Below, one piece after another: positions 1-6,690 of a stretch of DNA of 20,731 bases (positions are counted from its first letter, which is position 1; each line of letters starts with the position of its first letter). This stretch comes from DASSUC01 sp035649895 (GTDB lineage: Bacteria; Actinomycetota; Actinomycetes; Mycobacteriales; Micromonosporaceae), in the NCBI GenBank assembly GCA_035649895.1, contig DASRIS010000163.1:1-20731 (forward strand), given 5' to 3'. A program made the translations under genes and the position numbers. A model generated the notes under the pieces. That model was not told where the DNA came from, did no database searches, and saw only the letters and a program-made list of their open reading frames with translations.

Positions 1-564
1 GGCAGCTACGCGACGAACCCGCTGCCGCTGCCGGCGACCGAGGTCGGGCCGGTGTGGCTGGTGCCGACGCAGACCAGGAGCCTGACCGTGGAGCAGACGT
101 CGACCGTCCCGGCCGACTTCGACCTGGCCCCGGTCAACAACGGCATCCCGGAGCTCTACGGCGTGCCCTCGGCCACGGGCCTGACCGCGAGCGCGTCGGT
201 CCACGCCGACCGGGTCACGCACGGCATCTGGAACGCGGTCTCCACGCCGCTGGGCCCGACGAACGGGCCGGTCTCCGGCTCGACGACGCTGCGGGCCCGG
301 GCACGCACCGAGGCGCTCGACCCGACGGTCACCTCGACCACCGGCAACGCGATGTACTTCGCGGTCGGGGTGCCGGTGCCGTTCACCCCGCTGTTCCTGC
401 TGCCTGGCCAGTCCGGCACGATCACCGCGACGGTCACCCCGACCGGGCCCGTGGGCAGCACGGTCAGCGGCGTGATCTACGTCGAGACCTTCGCCGCCTT
501 CTACCTTGGCCAGTCCACAGTGGACGAGGTCGCGGCGGTCCCGTACAGCTACACGGTCGGCTAG
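1..564 (+). CDS. C-terminal part of a probable secreted protein (possibly subtilase-type), 5'-truncated
   Basis: The frame is open from the first base (Gly-Ser-Tyr...) to TAG at 562-564, so the true start lies upstream of the window. The visible 187 residues are rich in Thr, Val, Pro, Ser and Gly and predicted to be beta-rich. The end contains PGQSGTITATVTPTGP followed by a VYVETF-like strand and a terminal PYSYTVG. This resembles, from memory, the beta-sandwich C-terminal domain of actinobacterial extracellular S8 peptidases and similar exported proteins. No catalytic domain is visible, so the family is a guess. The gene is followed by a strong hairpin and a 583-bp gap and shares no theme with the polyketide genes. 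It is probably the neighbour outside the cluster boundary. Confidence 0.5.
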   Translation, partial: GSYATNPLPLPATEVGPVWLVPTQTRSLTVEQTSTVPADFDLAPVNNGIPELYGVPSATGLTASASVHADRVTHGIWNAVSTPLGPTNGPVSGSTTLRARARTEALDPTVTSTTGNAMYFAVGVPVPFTPLFLLPGQSGTITATVTPTGPVGSTVSGVIYVETFAAFYLGQSTVDEVAAVPYSYTVG

Positions 565-575
565 CCCGGCTGCCA

Positions 576-612
576 CGGCGGGGGCCTACCGGATGAGGTG
601 GCGCCCCCGCCG
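576..612 (+). terminator. GC-rich hairpin terminator after the truncated secreted-protein gene
   Basis: A perfect 10-bp inverted repeat, CGGCGGGGGC (576-585) and GCCCCCGCCG (603-612), flanks a 17-nt loop and begins 11 bp after the TAG at 562-564. There is no T tract, which is usual for actinomycete terminators. It probably insulates the upstream gene from the cluster. Confidence 0.6.
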
Positions 613-1147
613 GGGCGGGGCCCGGAGAGCCGCTGGCCAGCCCGGCCAGCCGGCGGCCGACGTGCGGCCCGGAAGCGCTTATCTGGTGGTTTCGGTCCAG
701 AAACTTGCGATGGCGGTGAAGCGAGGTACCTGGGAGACTCGCCTGGAACGCACCCTCTGGGTGGGATAGACTCCAGTCGATCACGGGGCTGGCTCGGCTT
801 GAGCGGGGAGGTCGTGCCGTTGGCCAGAGTTGATGTTGCGTGACTGCGGGTAACGACCATAGGGCGTGCCCGCTTCGTCACATTGGGTCACTGTGCTGCG
901 ATGTCGAGTCGGGAGGCTTTCGAGAAACGTATCCGGCTTTCGAAAAAGGGCGCCAGACCTCGCCGACTCAAGGCGTGGCCCAGCCCCGGATCGGCTTTTG
1001 TGGAAGCGCTGTCCATCGCTCGTTCATTTCGAAGGTCTATCAAAGGTACCGTGTCGTGAGAGACAGGTCTCAACACCGCCAGGTGTACGACCCGACGGCC
1101 GGCTCTCGGTCCCGACACGGTACGGGGGACGTGAGAGGGAGCCTCGA
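613..1147 (+). promoter_or_regulatory. Long leader/promoter region of the LAL regulator gene
   Basis: No convincing gene is seen in this stretch of more than 500 bp. Its base composition is less GC-biased than the genes around it. It contains TAGGGCGTGCC at 860-870, matching the motif found in the other promoter gaps. It also has two direct repeats GGCTTTCGA (915-923 and 935-943, 20 bp apart) with a related TTTCGAAGG further on. A perfect 11-bp inverted repeat GTACCGTGTCG (1046-1056) / CGACACGGTAC (1113-1123) surrounds a smaller inverted repeat GAGACAGGTCTC (1060-1071). The region most likely holds the promoter and operators of the regulator. Exact -35 and -10 elements could not be assigned with confidence. 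Confidence 0.45.
1133..1141 (+). promoter_or_regulatory. Ribosome binding site that fixes the LAL regulator start
   Basis: GAGAGGGAG lies 6 nt before ATG at 1148. The same frame is open back to 866, but no comparable site precedes the upstream starts, and the protein motif MELVGRAEEL at 1148 is the usual N-terminus of LAL regulators. Confidence 0.7.
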
Positions 1148-4012
1148 ATGGAGCTCGTGGGTCGGGCTGAGGAGCTGCGCGTACTAGCGGACCTGTTCGC
1201 CGGGTGCACCCGTCCGGCCGGGTCCGTCGCCGTTGTCAGCGGCGGGGTCGCGGCCGGAAAGACCAGGCTGCTGACGGCCTTCTCGGACCAGGCATCCGAC
1301 TCCGGCGCCACGGTCACGCACGCCACGTGCTCTCGGATGGAGGCCGGACTGCCCTTCGGGATGGTGAGCCAGCTCCTCCAGAGCGCCCGGCTCTCGCCCG
1401 AGGGCGAGCGGCGGGTGGCCCGGCTGCTAGGGGAGGGTGCGTCGGCCTCGACGCTCGCCGACTCCCAGTCGCCGGCGGCCGCTCGCTCCCTTGCCCGCAT
1501 CATGCAGGACCTGCACATGGTGCTCATGGAGCTGGCAGAGCGGGGTCCGCTGGTCGTCGGGATCGACGACGTGCAGTACGCCGACCCGCTCTCGCTGCGC
1601 TTCCTGCTCTACTTCGTCAGCCGGCTGAGGTCGGCGCCGGTCCTGGTGGTCGTCACCGAGCTGGACTGCCTGCCCCGCGCCGACCCGTCGTTCCACGCCG
1701 AGCTGCGCAGCCATCCGCACTGCCGCCGGATCCGGTTGGGCCCGCTCTCCCAACGGGCCGTGACCGACCTGCTCACCGAGCACCTCGACACGGTCACGGC
1801 GCGCCGCCTGGCGTCCACGTACCACGAGGTCAGCGGGGGGAACCCGTTGCTGGTGCGCGCCCTGCTGGAGGACTACGCCAGCTCGGGGCCGCCGGTGCCC
1901 GGGCAGGAGATCGTCGTGGGGGACGCGTTCGGTGAGGCCGTGGTGGGCTGCCTGCACCGCGCCGGCGCGCAGACCGTGGCGGTCGCCCGGGCGTTCGCCG
2001 TACTCGGCGGGTCCGGCTCCCCGGCGCAGGTCGGCCGGCTGCTCGGGACCGCGCCGAGCGCGGTCACCCAGGCCCTGCACGGCCTCAACGTCGCCGGGCT
2101 GCTGCGGGCGGGCCAGTTCCGGCACCAGGTGGCCCGGGCCGCGGTCCTGGACAGCATGGACCCGGCGGAGCGGGCGGACCTGCACGCCCGCGCCGCCCAG
2201 ACGCTCTTCGAGGAGGGCGCGCCAGCGGCCGACATCGCCGAGCACGTCGTCGCCGGCGGCCTGACCGGCCAGGCCTGGCTGCTGCCGGTCCTGCGCAAGG
2301 CGGCGGAGCAGGCGCTCGCCGGTGACCGGGTCGACCTGGCCGTCAACTGCCTCGAGCTGGCGTGCCGCTCCTGCCCGGACGAGCGGCTGCTGGCCGAGAT
2401 CAGGGCCCTGCTGGCGCTGGTCGAGTGGCGGTTGGAGCCGACCAAGGCGCTGCGGCACCTGCCCGAGCTCACCACCGCGCTGCGCGAGGGCCACCTGACC
2501 GGCCACCATGCCGTCGTACCGTTCAAGCTCCTGCTCTGGCAGGGGCTCCTCGACGAGGCCCGGTGCCTGCTCGGCCAGCTGCGTGACCTGGCCGACGGCG
2601 GCCGCGACAGCGGCCTGGACGTCGCGCTGCGCACGGTGCGGCACTGGGTGGCCTGCGCCACCCCGCAGCTGCTGGGCAGCGCCGGCCAGGCGCAGCCGGA
2701 ACGCGCCATCGACCGGGTGCTGCCGGCGACCGTCAGCCAGGAGATGCGCGCCGCCGCTGTGCTCGCCACGGTCCTTGCCCAGGGGGCGGACGACGACACG
2801 ATCGGCGGTGCCGAGCAGGTCCTGCAGAGCTTCCGGGTCGACGACATCACGTTCGAGCCGGTGGCGCAGGCGTTGCTGGCGCTGGTCTACGCCGACCGGG
2901 TGGACCGGGCGGCGGCGTGGTGCGAGGTCCTGCTGAAGGAGACCGCGGACCGCCGGGCACCGGCGTGGCAGGCGCTGCTCGCCGCGGTACGGGCCGAGGT
3001 CGCGCTCAGGCAGGGCGACCTGCCCACCGCGGAGCTCTACGCCCGCTCGGCGCTCACCCAGCTGTCCAGCCAGAGCTGGGGCGTTGCGGTGGGGCTCCCG
3101 CTGGCCTGCCTGCTGCTGGCCAGGACCGAGATGGGCAAGTACGACGAGGCGGCCGAGCAGCTCAGCCAGCCGGTGCCCACCGTGATGATCGAGACCCGGT
3201 TCGGCCTGCACTACCTTCGCGCCCGCGGCCACTACTACCTGGCCACGGACCGGCCCCGGGCCGCGCTCGGGGACTTCCTCGCCTGCGGCGAGCTGATGCG
3301 TACCTGGCGCCTGGACCTTCCCGCACTCGTACCCTGGCGAAGCGACGCGGCCCAGGCGTGCCTGCAGATCGGTCGCCGGCGCCGGGCCCGGGACCTGGTC
3401 GACGAGCAGCTCAGCCGGCCCGGCACCGGACACTCCCGGACCCGCGGGATCTCGCTGCGGGTGCTCGCCGCCACCCGCGAGCCACGAGCGCGCCCAGCCA
3501 TGCTCAACGAGGCGGCGGAGCTGCTCCAGGCCAGCGGCGACCAGCTCGAGCTGGCCCGGGCCCTGACCGACCTGGGCCACACCTACCACGAGCTCGGCGA
3601 CGACAGCCGGGCGCGGATGGCGGTGCGCCGCGCCTCCCACCTGGCGCGCAAGTGCGCGGCCGAGCCGATGGTGCACCGGGCGCACCAGCTGGACCAGGTG
3701 GCCACCTGCCCGCCGGCCCCCGGCGAGGTGGCCGGTGCGGCGGGCGGCTTCGCCATGCTCAGCGACGCCGAGCGGCGGGTCGCGGCGCTGGCCTCCATCG
3801 GGCACACCAACCGCGAGATCGCGGGCAAGCTGTTCATCACCGTCAGCACCGTGGAGCAGCACCTGACCAGCGCGTACCGCAAGCTCAACGTGAGCGGCCG
3901 GGTCGAGCTGCCAGCCGCCTTGCAGGCTGGTGCGGTCAATGGCAGCAGGCTCGACGACGGGCACTGGGACGCCGCCGGGGCGGTTGGCGTGTCCGGCGCG
4001 CGCGGCCGGTGA
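1148..4012 (+). CDS. LuxR-family LAL regulator (large ATP-binding transcriptional activator)
   Basis: This is a 954-residue cytoplasmic transcription factor. The N-terminal AAA/NACHT-like domain begins MELVGRAEEL. It has a Walker A motif GGVAAGKT at residues 32-39 and a Walker B-like LVVGIDDVQ with Asp140-Asp141. The middle is a long helical, TPR-like region rich in Ala and Leu. The C-terminus carries a LuxR/NarL helix-turn-helix from about residue 870: LSDAERRVAAL, GHTNREIAGKLFI, then TVEQHLTSAYRKLNVSGR. Length and domain order match MalT-like LAL activators, which commonly act as pathway-specific activators of macrolide and polyether clusters. It stands alone behind a long leader, at the edge of the cluster, with a TAGGG motif upstream. 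Inference: it activates the genes to the right, probably through the recurring TAGGGG sites. Confidence in the family is high; the targets are inferred. Confidence 0.95.
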   Translation: MELVGRAEELRVLADLFAGCTRPAGSVAVVSGGVAAGKTRLLTAFSDQASDSGATVTHATCSRMEAGLPFGMVSQLLQSARLSPEGERRVARLLGEGASASTLADSQSPAAARSLARIMQDLHMVLMELAERGPLVVGIDDVQYADPLSLRFLLYFVSRLRSAPVLVVVTELDCLPRADPSFHAELRSHPHCRRIRLGPLSQRAVTDLLTEHLDTVTARRLASTYHEVSGGNPLLVRALLEDYASSGPPVPGQEIVVGDAFGEAVVGCLHRAGAQTVAVARAFAVLGGSGSPAQVGRLLGTAPSAVTQALHGLNVAGLLRAGQFRHQVARAAVLDSMDPAERADLHARAAQTLFEEGAPAADIAEHVVAGGLTGQAWLLPVLRKAAEQALAGDRVDLAVNCLELACRSCPDERLLAEIRALLALVEWRLEPTKALRHLPELTTALREGHLTGHHAVVPFKLLLWQGLLDEARCLLGQLRDLADGGRDSGLDVALRTVRHWVACATPQLLGSAGQAQPERAIDRVLPATVSQEMRAAAVLATVLAQGADDDTIGGAEQVLQSFRVDDITFEPVAQALLALVYADRVDRAAAWCEVLLKETADRRAPAWQALLAAVRAEVALRQGDLPTAELYARSALTQLSSQSWGVAVGLPLACLLLARTEMGKYDEAAEQLSQPVPTVMIETRFGLHYLRARGHYYLATDRPRAALGDFLACGELMRTWRLDLPALVPWRSDAAQACLQIGRRRRARDLVDEQLSRPGTGHSRTRGISLRVLAATREPRARPAMLNEAAELLQASGDQLELARALTDLGHTYHELGDDSRARMAVRRASHLARKCAAEPMVHRAHQLDQVATCPPAPGEVAGAAGGFAMLSDAERRVAALASIGHTNREIAGKLFITVSTVEQHLTSAYRKLNVSGRVELPAALQAGAVNGSRLDDGHWDAAGAVGVSGARGR

Positions 4013-4141
4013 GTCCAGCGGCGGTTCCTGGCGGCTCCTTGGAAAGGGGCCGTCGAGTAGGGGATGCCGGAAGAGGCTAGGGGCTGACGTCATGACGTTG
4101 ACCGAATAGGGTTTGCCCCACCTCGATGAAAGGAAGCTCCT
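4013..4141 (+). promoter_or_regulatory. Promoter/operator region upstream of the KSIII-like gene with three TAGGG motifs
   Basis: Three same-strand motifs lie in 129 bp: TAGGGGATGCC at 4058, TAGGGGCTGAC at 4078 (20 bp later) and TAGGGTTTGCC at 4107. A perfect palindrome TGACGTCA occupies 4084-4091. TGACGT (4084-4089) is 17 bp from TAGGGT (4107-4112), so this pair could also be read as a -35/-10 promoter. The ribosome binding site AAAGGAAG (4129-4136) precedes GTG at 4142 by 5 nt. Confidence 0.5.
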
Positions 4142-5194
4142 GTGCGCGTGCGGGATACCTACATCAGCGGGATCGGTGTCTTCCTGCCCGAACGCGAGAG
4201 CATCGAGTCGGCCGTCCAGAAAGGACTGTTGACCGAGGAGAAGGCGAGGAGCCAGGGGTACGGCAGCGCGACGGTCGCCGGTGAGCTGTCAGCTCCGGAG
4301 ATGGCGCTGCGGGCCGCGCAGGACGCGCTGAAGCAGAGCGGGGTGGGCCCGGACCAGGTGGACCTGCTTCTCTACGCCAATGTCTGGCACCAGGGCCCGG
4401 ACGGCTGGGGCCCGCAGTACTACCTCCAGCACTACCTGCTCGGCGACGACGTGCTGGCGGTGGAGATAAGGCACGGCTGCAACGGCATGTTCAGCGGCAT
4501 CGAGCTGGGGATCGGCTACCTGCGCGCCGAGGAGCAGCGCTCGGCCGCTCTCATCGTCGGCAGCGACAACTTCGGCACCCCGATGATGAACCGGTGGGCC
4601 CCTGGCGGCGGGTTCAGCGTCATGGGGGACGGCGCCAGTGCGGTGCTGCTGACCAAGGAGCCGGGGTTCGCGCAGCTGCTGTCGGTCTGCACCGCCACCT
4701 TCTCCGAGATGGAGGAGGCGCACCGGGCCGGTGAGCCGCTGTTCCCGCCGGGCGCCACCACCGGCCGGGTGCTCGACTTCATGGTGCGGGCCGAGGCGTA
4801 CAAGGAGAAGGTGGTCGCCGAGGGCACCGGGTCGCAGATCCTGGTCCGCCACCAGAGGTGCAACATCGAGTGCACCAACCGCGCCCTGGCCGATGCCGAG
4901 ATCGAGATGGGTGACGTCAAGCGGGCCATCACCCACAACATCTCGCGAGAGGAGGCAAAGGCCTACCTCGGCGTGCTCGGGTTCCCGCTGGAGCGGTCGA
5001 CATGGGGCTTCGGCAGCGGGGTCGGCCACCTCGGTGCCAGCGACCACGCGGTCTCCCTCCACCACCTGGTGGCGACGGGCCAGGTCGGCCCGGGCGACCA
5101 CGTGCTGCTCTGCGGGTTCTCGCCCGGCGTGACGTACAAGTCGGCGATCGTCAAGATCCTTGAGATGCCGGCGTGGGCCGGCGCCCCGGCGTGA
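4142..5194 (+). CDS. Ketoacyl-ACP synthase III-like acyltransferase (FabH/CerJ/ChlB3-like fold)
   Basis: A 350-residue thiolase-fold protein starting at GTG 4142 behind AAAGGAAG. The acyl-accepting Cys113 sits in EIRHGCNGMFSGIELG, and His265-Asn266 in ITHNISREE matches the FabH catalytic His. The position of the FabH Asn is His296 in GSGVGHLGASDHAV, with Asp301 nearby. The usual GDGASAV turn is at residues 162-168. FabH condenses acyl-CoA with malonyl-ACP. Diverged homologues in antibiotic clusters (CerJ, ChlB3, AviN types) instead transfer acyl groups to oxygen, sugar or carrier-protein acceptors, and others act in tetronate formation. The altered third catalytic position favours such a tailoring or transfer role here (inference). 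An ACP gene follows 96 bp downstream and is the obvious partner. No primary fatty-acid genes are nearby, so housekeeping FabH is unlikely. Confidence 0.85.
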   Translation: MRVRDTYISGIGVFLPERESIESAVQKGLLTEEKARSQGYGSATVAGELSAPEMALRAAQDALKQSGVGPDQVDLLLYANVWHQGPDGWGPQYYLQHYLLGDDVLAVEIRHGCNGMFSGIELGIGYLRAEEQRSAALIVGSDNFGTPMMNRWAPGGGFSVMGDGASAVLLTKEPGFAQLLSVCTATFSEMEEAHRAGEPLFPPGATTGRVLDFMVRAEAYKEKVVAEGTGSQILVRHQRCNIECTNRALADAEIEMGDVKRAITHNISREEAKAYLGVLGFPLERSTWGFGSGVGHLGASDHAVSLHHLVATGQVGPGDHVLLCGFSPGVTYKSAIVKILEMPAWAGAPA

Positions 5195-5222
5195 CCGGGC
5201 TGGGCCGCGGGTCGCGGTAACC

Positions 5223-5279
5223 GTCAGATCTCCTGGAAGCAGTCAGGTCTCTTCGAAGCCGTCAGGTCTCTTTCCGAAG
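5223..5279 (+). repeat. Three tandem 19-bp direct repeats just before the ACP gene
   Basis: Units are GTCAGATCTCCTGGAAGCA (5223-5241), GTCAGGTCTCTTCGAAGCC (5242-5260) and GTCAGGTCTCTTTCCGAAG (5261-5279). They are head to tail with no spacer, and the last unit runs into the ACP ribosome binding site. Function is unknown: operator array, leader-RNA element or simple local duplication. Confidence 0.85.
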
Positions 5280-5286
5280 GAGAAGG
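5276..5286 (+). promoter_or_regulatory. Ribosome binding site of the ACP gene
   Basis: GAAGGAGAAGG ends 4 nt before GTG at 5291. It supports the GTG start and overlaps the end of the third 19-bp repeat, so binding at the repeat could affect translation. Confidence 0.65.
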
Positions 5287-5290
5287 CACC

Positions 5291-5566
5291 GTGGGGAATG
5301 CACTGTCCGAGGACGAGGTAGCCGGCCGCCTGCTGGGCTTCATCCGGGAGCGGTTCCTGGCCGGGGACGAGCGGCGCGAGCTCGACGAGGACACGCCCCT
5401 GCTGGAGTGGCGGGTCCTCGACTCGCTGAACACGGCAGTGCTGATCAGCTACATCCGCGAGGAGTTCGGCACCCCGGTGCCGATCGAGAAGCTCACCGCC
5501 GCGACGTTCAAGAACGTACGCAGCATCAGCTCGATGCTGTGCAGCACGATGGCGCAGGCGGGGTGA
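5291..5566 (+). CDS. Discrete acyl carrier protein
   Basis: A 91-residue acidic, helical protein with the phosphopantetheine attachment serine Ser45 in VLDSLNTAVL. The helix II sequence ISYIREEFGTPVPIEKL and the final FKNVRSISSML helix are typical of stand-alone carrier proteins. It carries an acyl group as a thioester for another enzyme. The immediate upstream gene is the KSIII-like acyltransferase in the same orientation, so the pair probably loads and delivers a starter, side-chain or ester-forming acyl group rather than serving the PKS, which has its own ACP domains. Tetronate assembly also uses a discrete ACP plus a KSIII-like enzyme, but the expected FkbH-like glyceryl-ACP gene is not in the window. 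Confidence 0.92.
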   Translation: MGNALSEDEVAGRLLGFIRERFLAGDERRELDEDTPLLEWRVLDSLNTAVLISYIREEFGTPVPIEKLTAATFKNVRSISSMLCSTMAQAG

Positions 5567-5570
5567 GCGA

Positions 5571-5592
5571 GGGCGCCTCGCCGGGGGCGCCC
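5571..5592. terminator. Hairpin between the convergent ACP and hydrolase genes
   Basis: Inverted repeat GGGCGCC (5571-5577) / GGCGCCC (5586-5592) with an 8-nt loop in the 41-bp gap between two convergent stop codons. It is placed to end transcription from both sides. No T tract is present. Confidence 0.5.
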
Positions 5593-5607
5593 CATGCGGC
5601 CGGAAGG

Positions 5608-6432
5608 CTAGGAGCTGACCGGGCTGGTGAGGAAGCGCAGCAGCTGGTCGGCGACGACCTTGGGTGCCTGCTCGTCCGGTGCGCTGTGGTTGAGCTTGGG
5701 CAGCCAGACCATGCGGGCGTGGGGGACCGTGCTCTCCAGCATCCGGGCCGCCTGGTGCAGGTAGGCCGGGCCCCGCTCGCCGATCAGCACCAGCGTCTCG
5801 GCGGTGATGTCGCGGTACCGGTGGACGGTTGAGTCCAGCATCTTGATCTCGCGTATCTCGGCCGGGAGGGTCGGCATGAGGTCGGCCGACTCCCGCGTCT
5901 GCGGGCGCGCCATTGCCCAGCGCATCAGCGCCGCCAGCAGCGGTGTGGGCAGGTTGTCCAGCGCCGTACCGGTGCTCCTTGCGCCCTTGGAAAGGATGGC
6001 CATGGCCTGGCCCTGGCGGCCTCGGGCGAGGGCGTGCCGGAACGCCGGCAGCCAGCCGTCCGGGAAGGAGCCGGACACCGACAGGCCCGGCTCGTAGACG
6101 GCGAGCTTCTCCAGTGGATGGCGCAGCGCCACCTCCAGCGCCACCAGGCCGCCGTAGCTGTGCCCGAACACCATCGTCGCCTGTGTCCGCTCCAGCACGG
6201 CGAGGATGTCCTCGCACTCCTTGGCCATGCTGTAGGCGCTCCCCGGCGGCCCGCTGCCGCCCCGGCCGCGGCGGTTCACCGTGTAGACGGTGTACGAGCC
6301 GGCCAGGTGCCCGGCCAGCGCCTGGTAGTGCCGGGCGCTGCGCAGCGAGCCGTGCACGACCACGATCCCCGGGCCGCTGCCGGTCACGTCGTACGCGACC
6401 ACGGTGCCGTCTGCCGATGCGACGCTCGCCAT
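5608..6432 (-). CDS. Alpha/beta hydrolase
   Basis: A 274-residue alpha/beta-hydrolase-fold protein without a signal peptide. The start ATG (6432-6430) is preceded by GGAGGAG (6443-6437). It shows the oxyanion VVVHGSL at residues 24-30, NRRGRGGSG at 53-61, the nucleophile elbow GHSYGG with Ser92, an acidic candidate Glu219 in LVLIGERG, and a catalytic His249 in LNHSAPDEQ. The general type is a single-domain esterase, thioesterase or C-C hydrolase; the substrate cannot be read from the sequence. It is transcribed convergently to the ACP and divergently from the FG-GAP gene, with a minus-strand TAGGGG motif 87 bp upstream, so it is probably co-regulated with the cluster. Possible roles are release, ester cleavage or ring formation on the polyketide (inference). 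Confidence 0.88.
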   Translation of the reverse strand: MASVASADGTVVAYDVTGSGPGIVVVHGSLRSARHYQALAGHLAGSYTVYTVNRRGRGGSGPPGSAYSMAKECEDILAVLERTQATMVFGHSYGGLVALEVALRHPLEKLAVYEPGLSVSGSFPDGWLPAFRHALARGRQGQAMAILSKGARSTGTALDNLPTPLLAALMRWAMARPQTRESADLMPTLPAEIREIKMLDSTVHRYRDITAETLVLIGERGPAYLHQAARMLESTVPHARMVWLPKLNHSAPDEQAPKVVADQLLRFLTSPVSS

Positions 6433-6690
6433 CTCGCTCCTCCAGGAAGCCAGTCGTCGTCCCGCAACCAGATCGTCCGGTCACGGTGCGGCACTGGCTA
6501 CCCGTAACTGCGGCCCCTACCCCTGCCGGGCGCAATGCGGCAGGTCACTCGTGGCTTGCTGAAGTAGGGGTGTTGGCGGGCGGAGACCGGACCTACTATG
6601 ACCGCACCGATCGGCTCGCTGCACGCGACGTAATGCCGGGGCATCGAGCCTCCGGTGCGCGAAGTCGTCCTGGTACGGCGGGTGAGTCCC
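6433..6690. promoter_or_regulatory. Divergent promoter region with outward-facing TAGGGG motifs
   Basis: CCCCTA at 6514-6519 (TAGGGG on the minus strand, towards the hydrolase) and TAGGGG at 6565-6570 (towards the FG-GAP gene) face outward, 45 bp apart. Just after the second, TTGGCG (6573-6578) and TACTAT (6594-6599) could form a promoter, but the spacing of 15 bp is short. No gene is seen in this gap. Confidence 0.45.

Noticed and set aside
598..843. Small open frames in the gap before the LAL gene
   Set aside because: They have no ribosome binding site and an Arg/Pro-rich composition. They overlap the terminator arm, and similar frames are open on both strands.
866..1147. Possible N-terminal extension of the LAL regulator back to 866
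   Set aside because: The family N-terminus begins at ATG 1148 with a good ribosome binding site. The extension has unusual composition and covers the inverted repeats of the leader.
1427..4093. Long open frame on the minus strand (888 codons) opposite the LAL gene
   Set aside because: High-GC coding DNA leaves long antisense frames open. The translation is Arg/Gly/Pro/Gln-rich with no domain, while the plus strand encodes a complete LAL regulator.
4107..4112. Reading the TAGGG motif simply as a -10 box
   Set aside because: TAGGGT at 4107 would fit, but most copies end in G or C instead of the conserved final T, and several point in both directions. An operator explains the set better, though this single copy may serve both roles.
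6573..6599. TTGGCG...TACTAT promoter for the FG-GAP gene
   Set aside because: The -10 is good, but the 15-bp spacer is too short for a confident call. It is mentioned only within the region entry.
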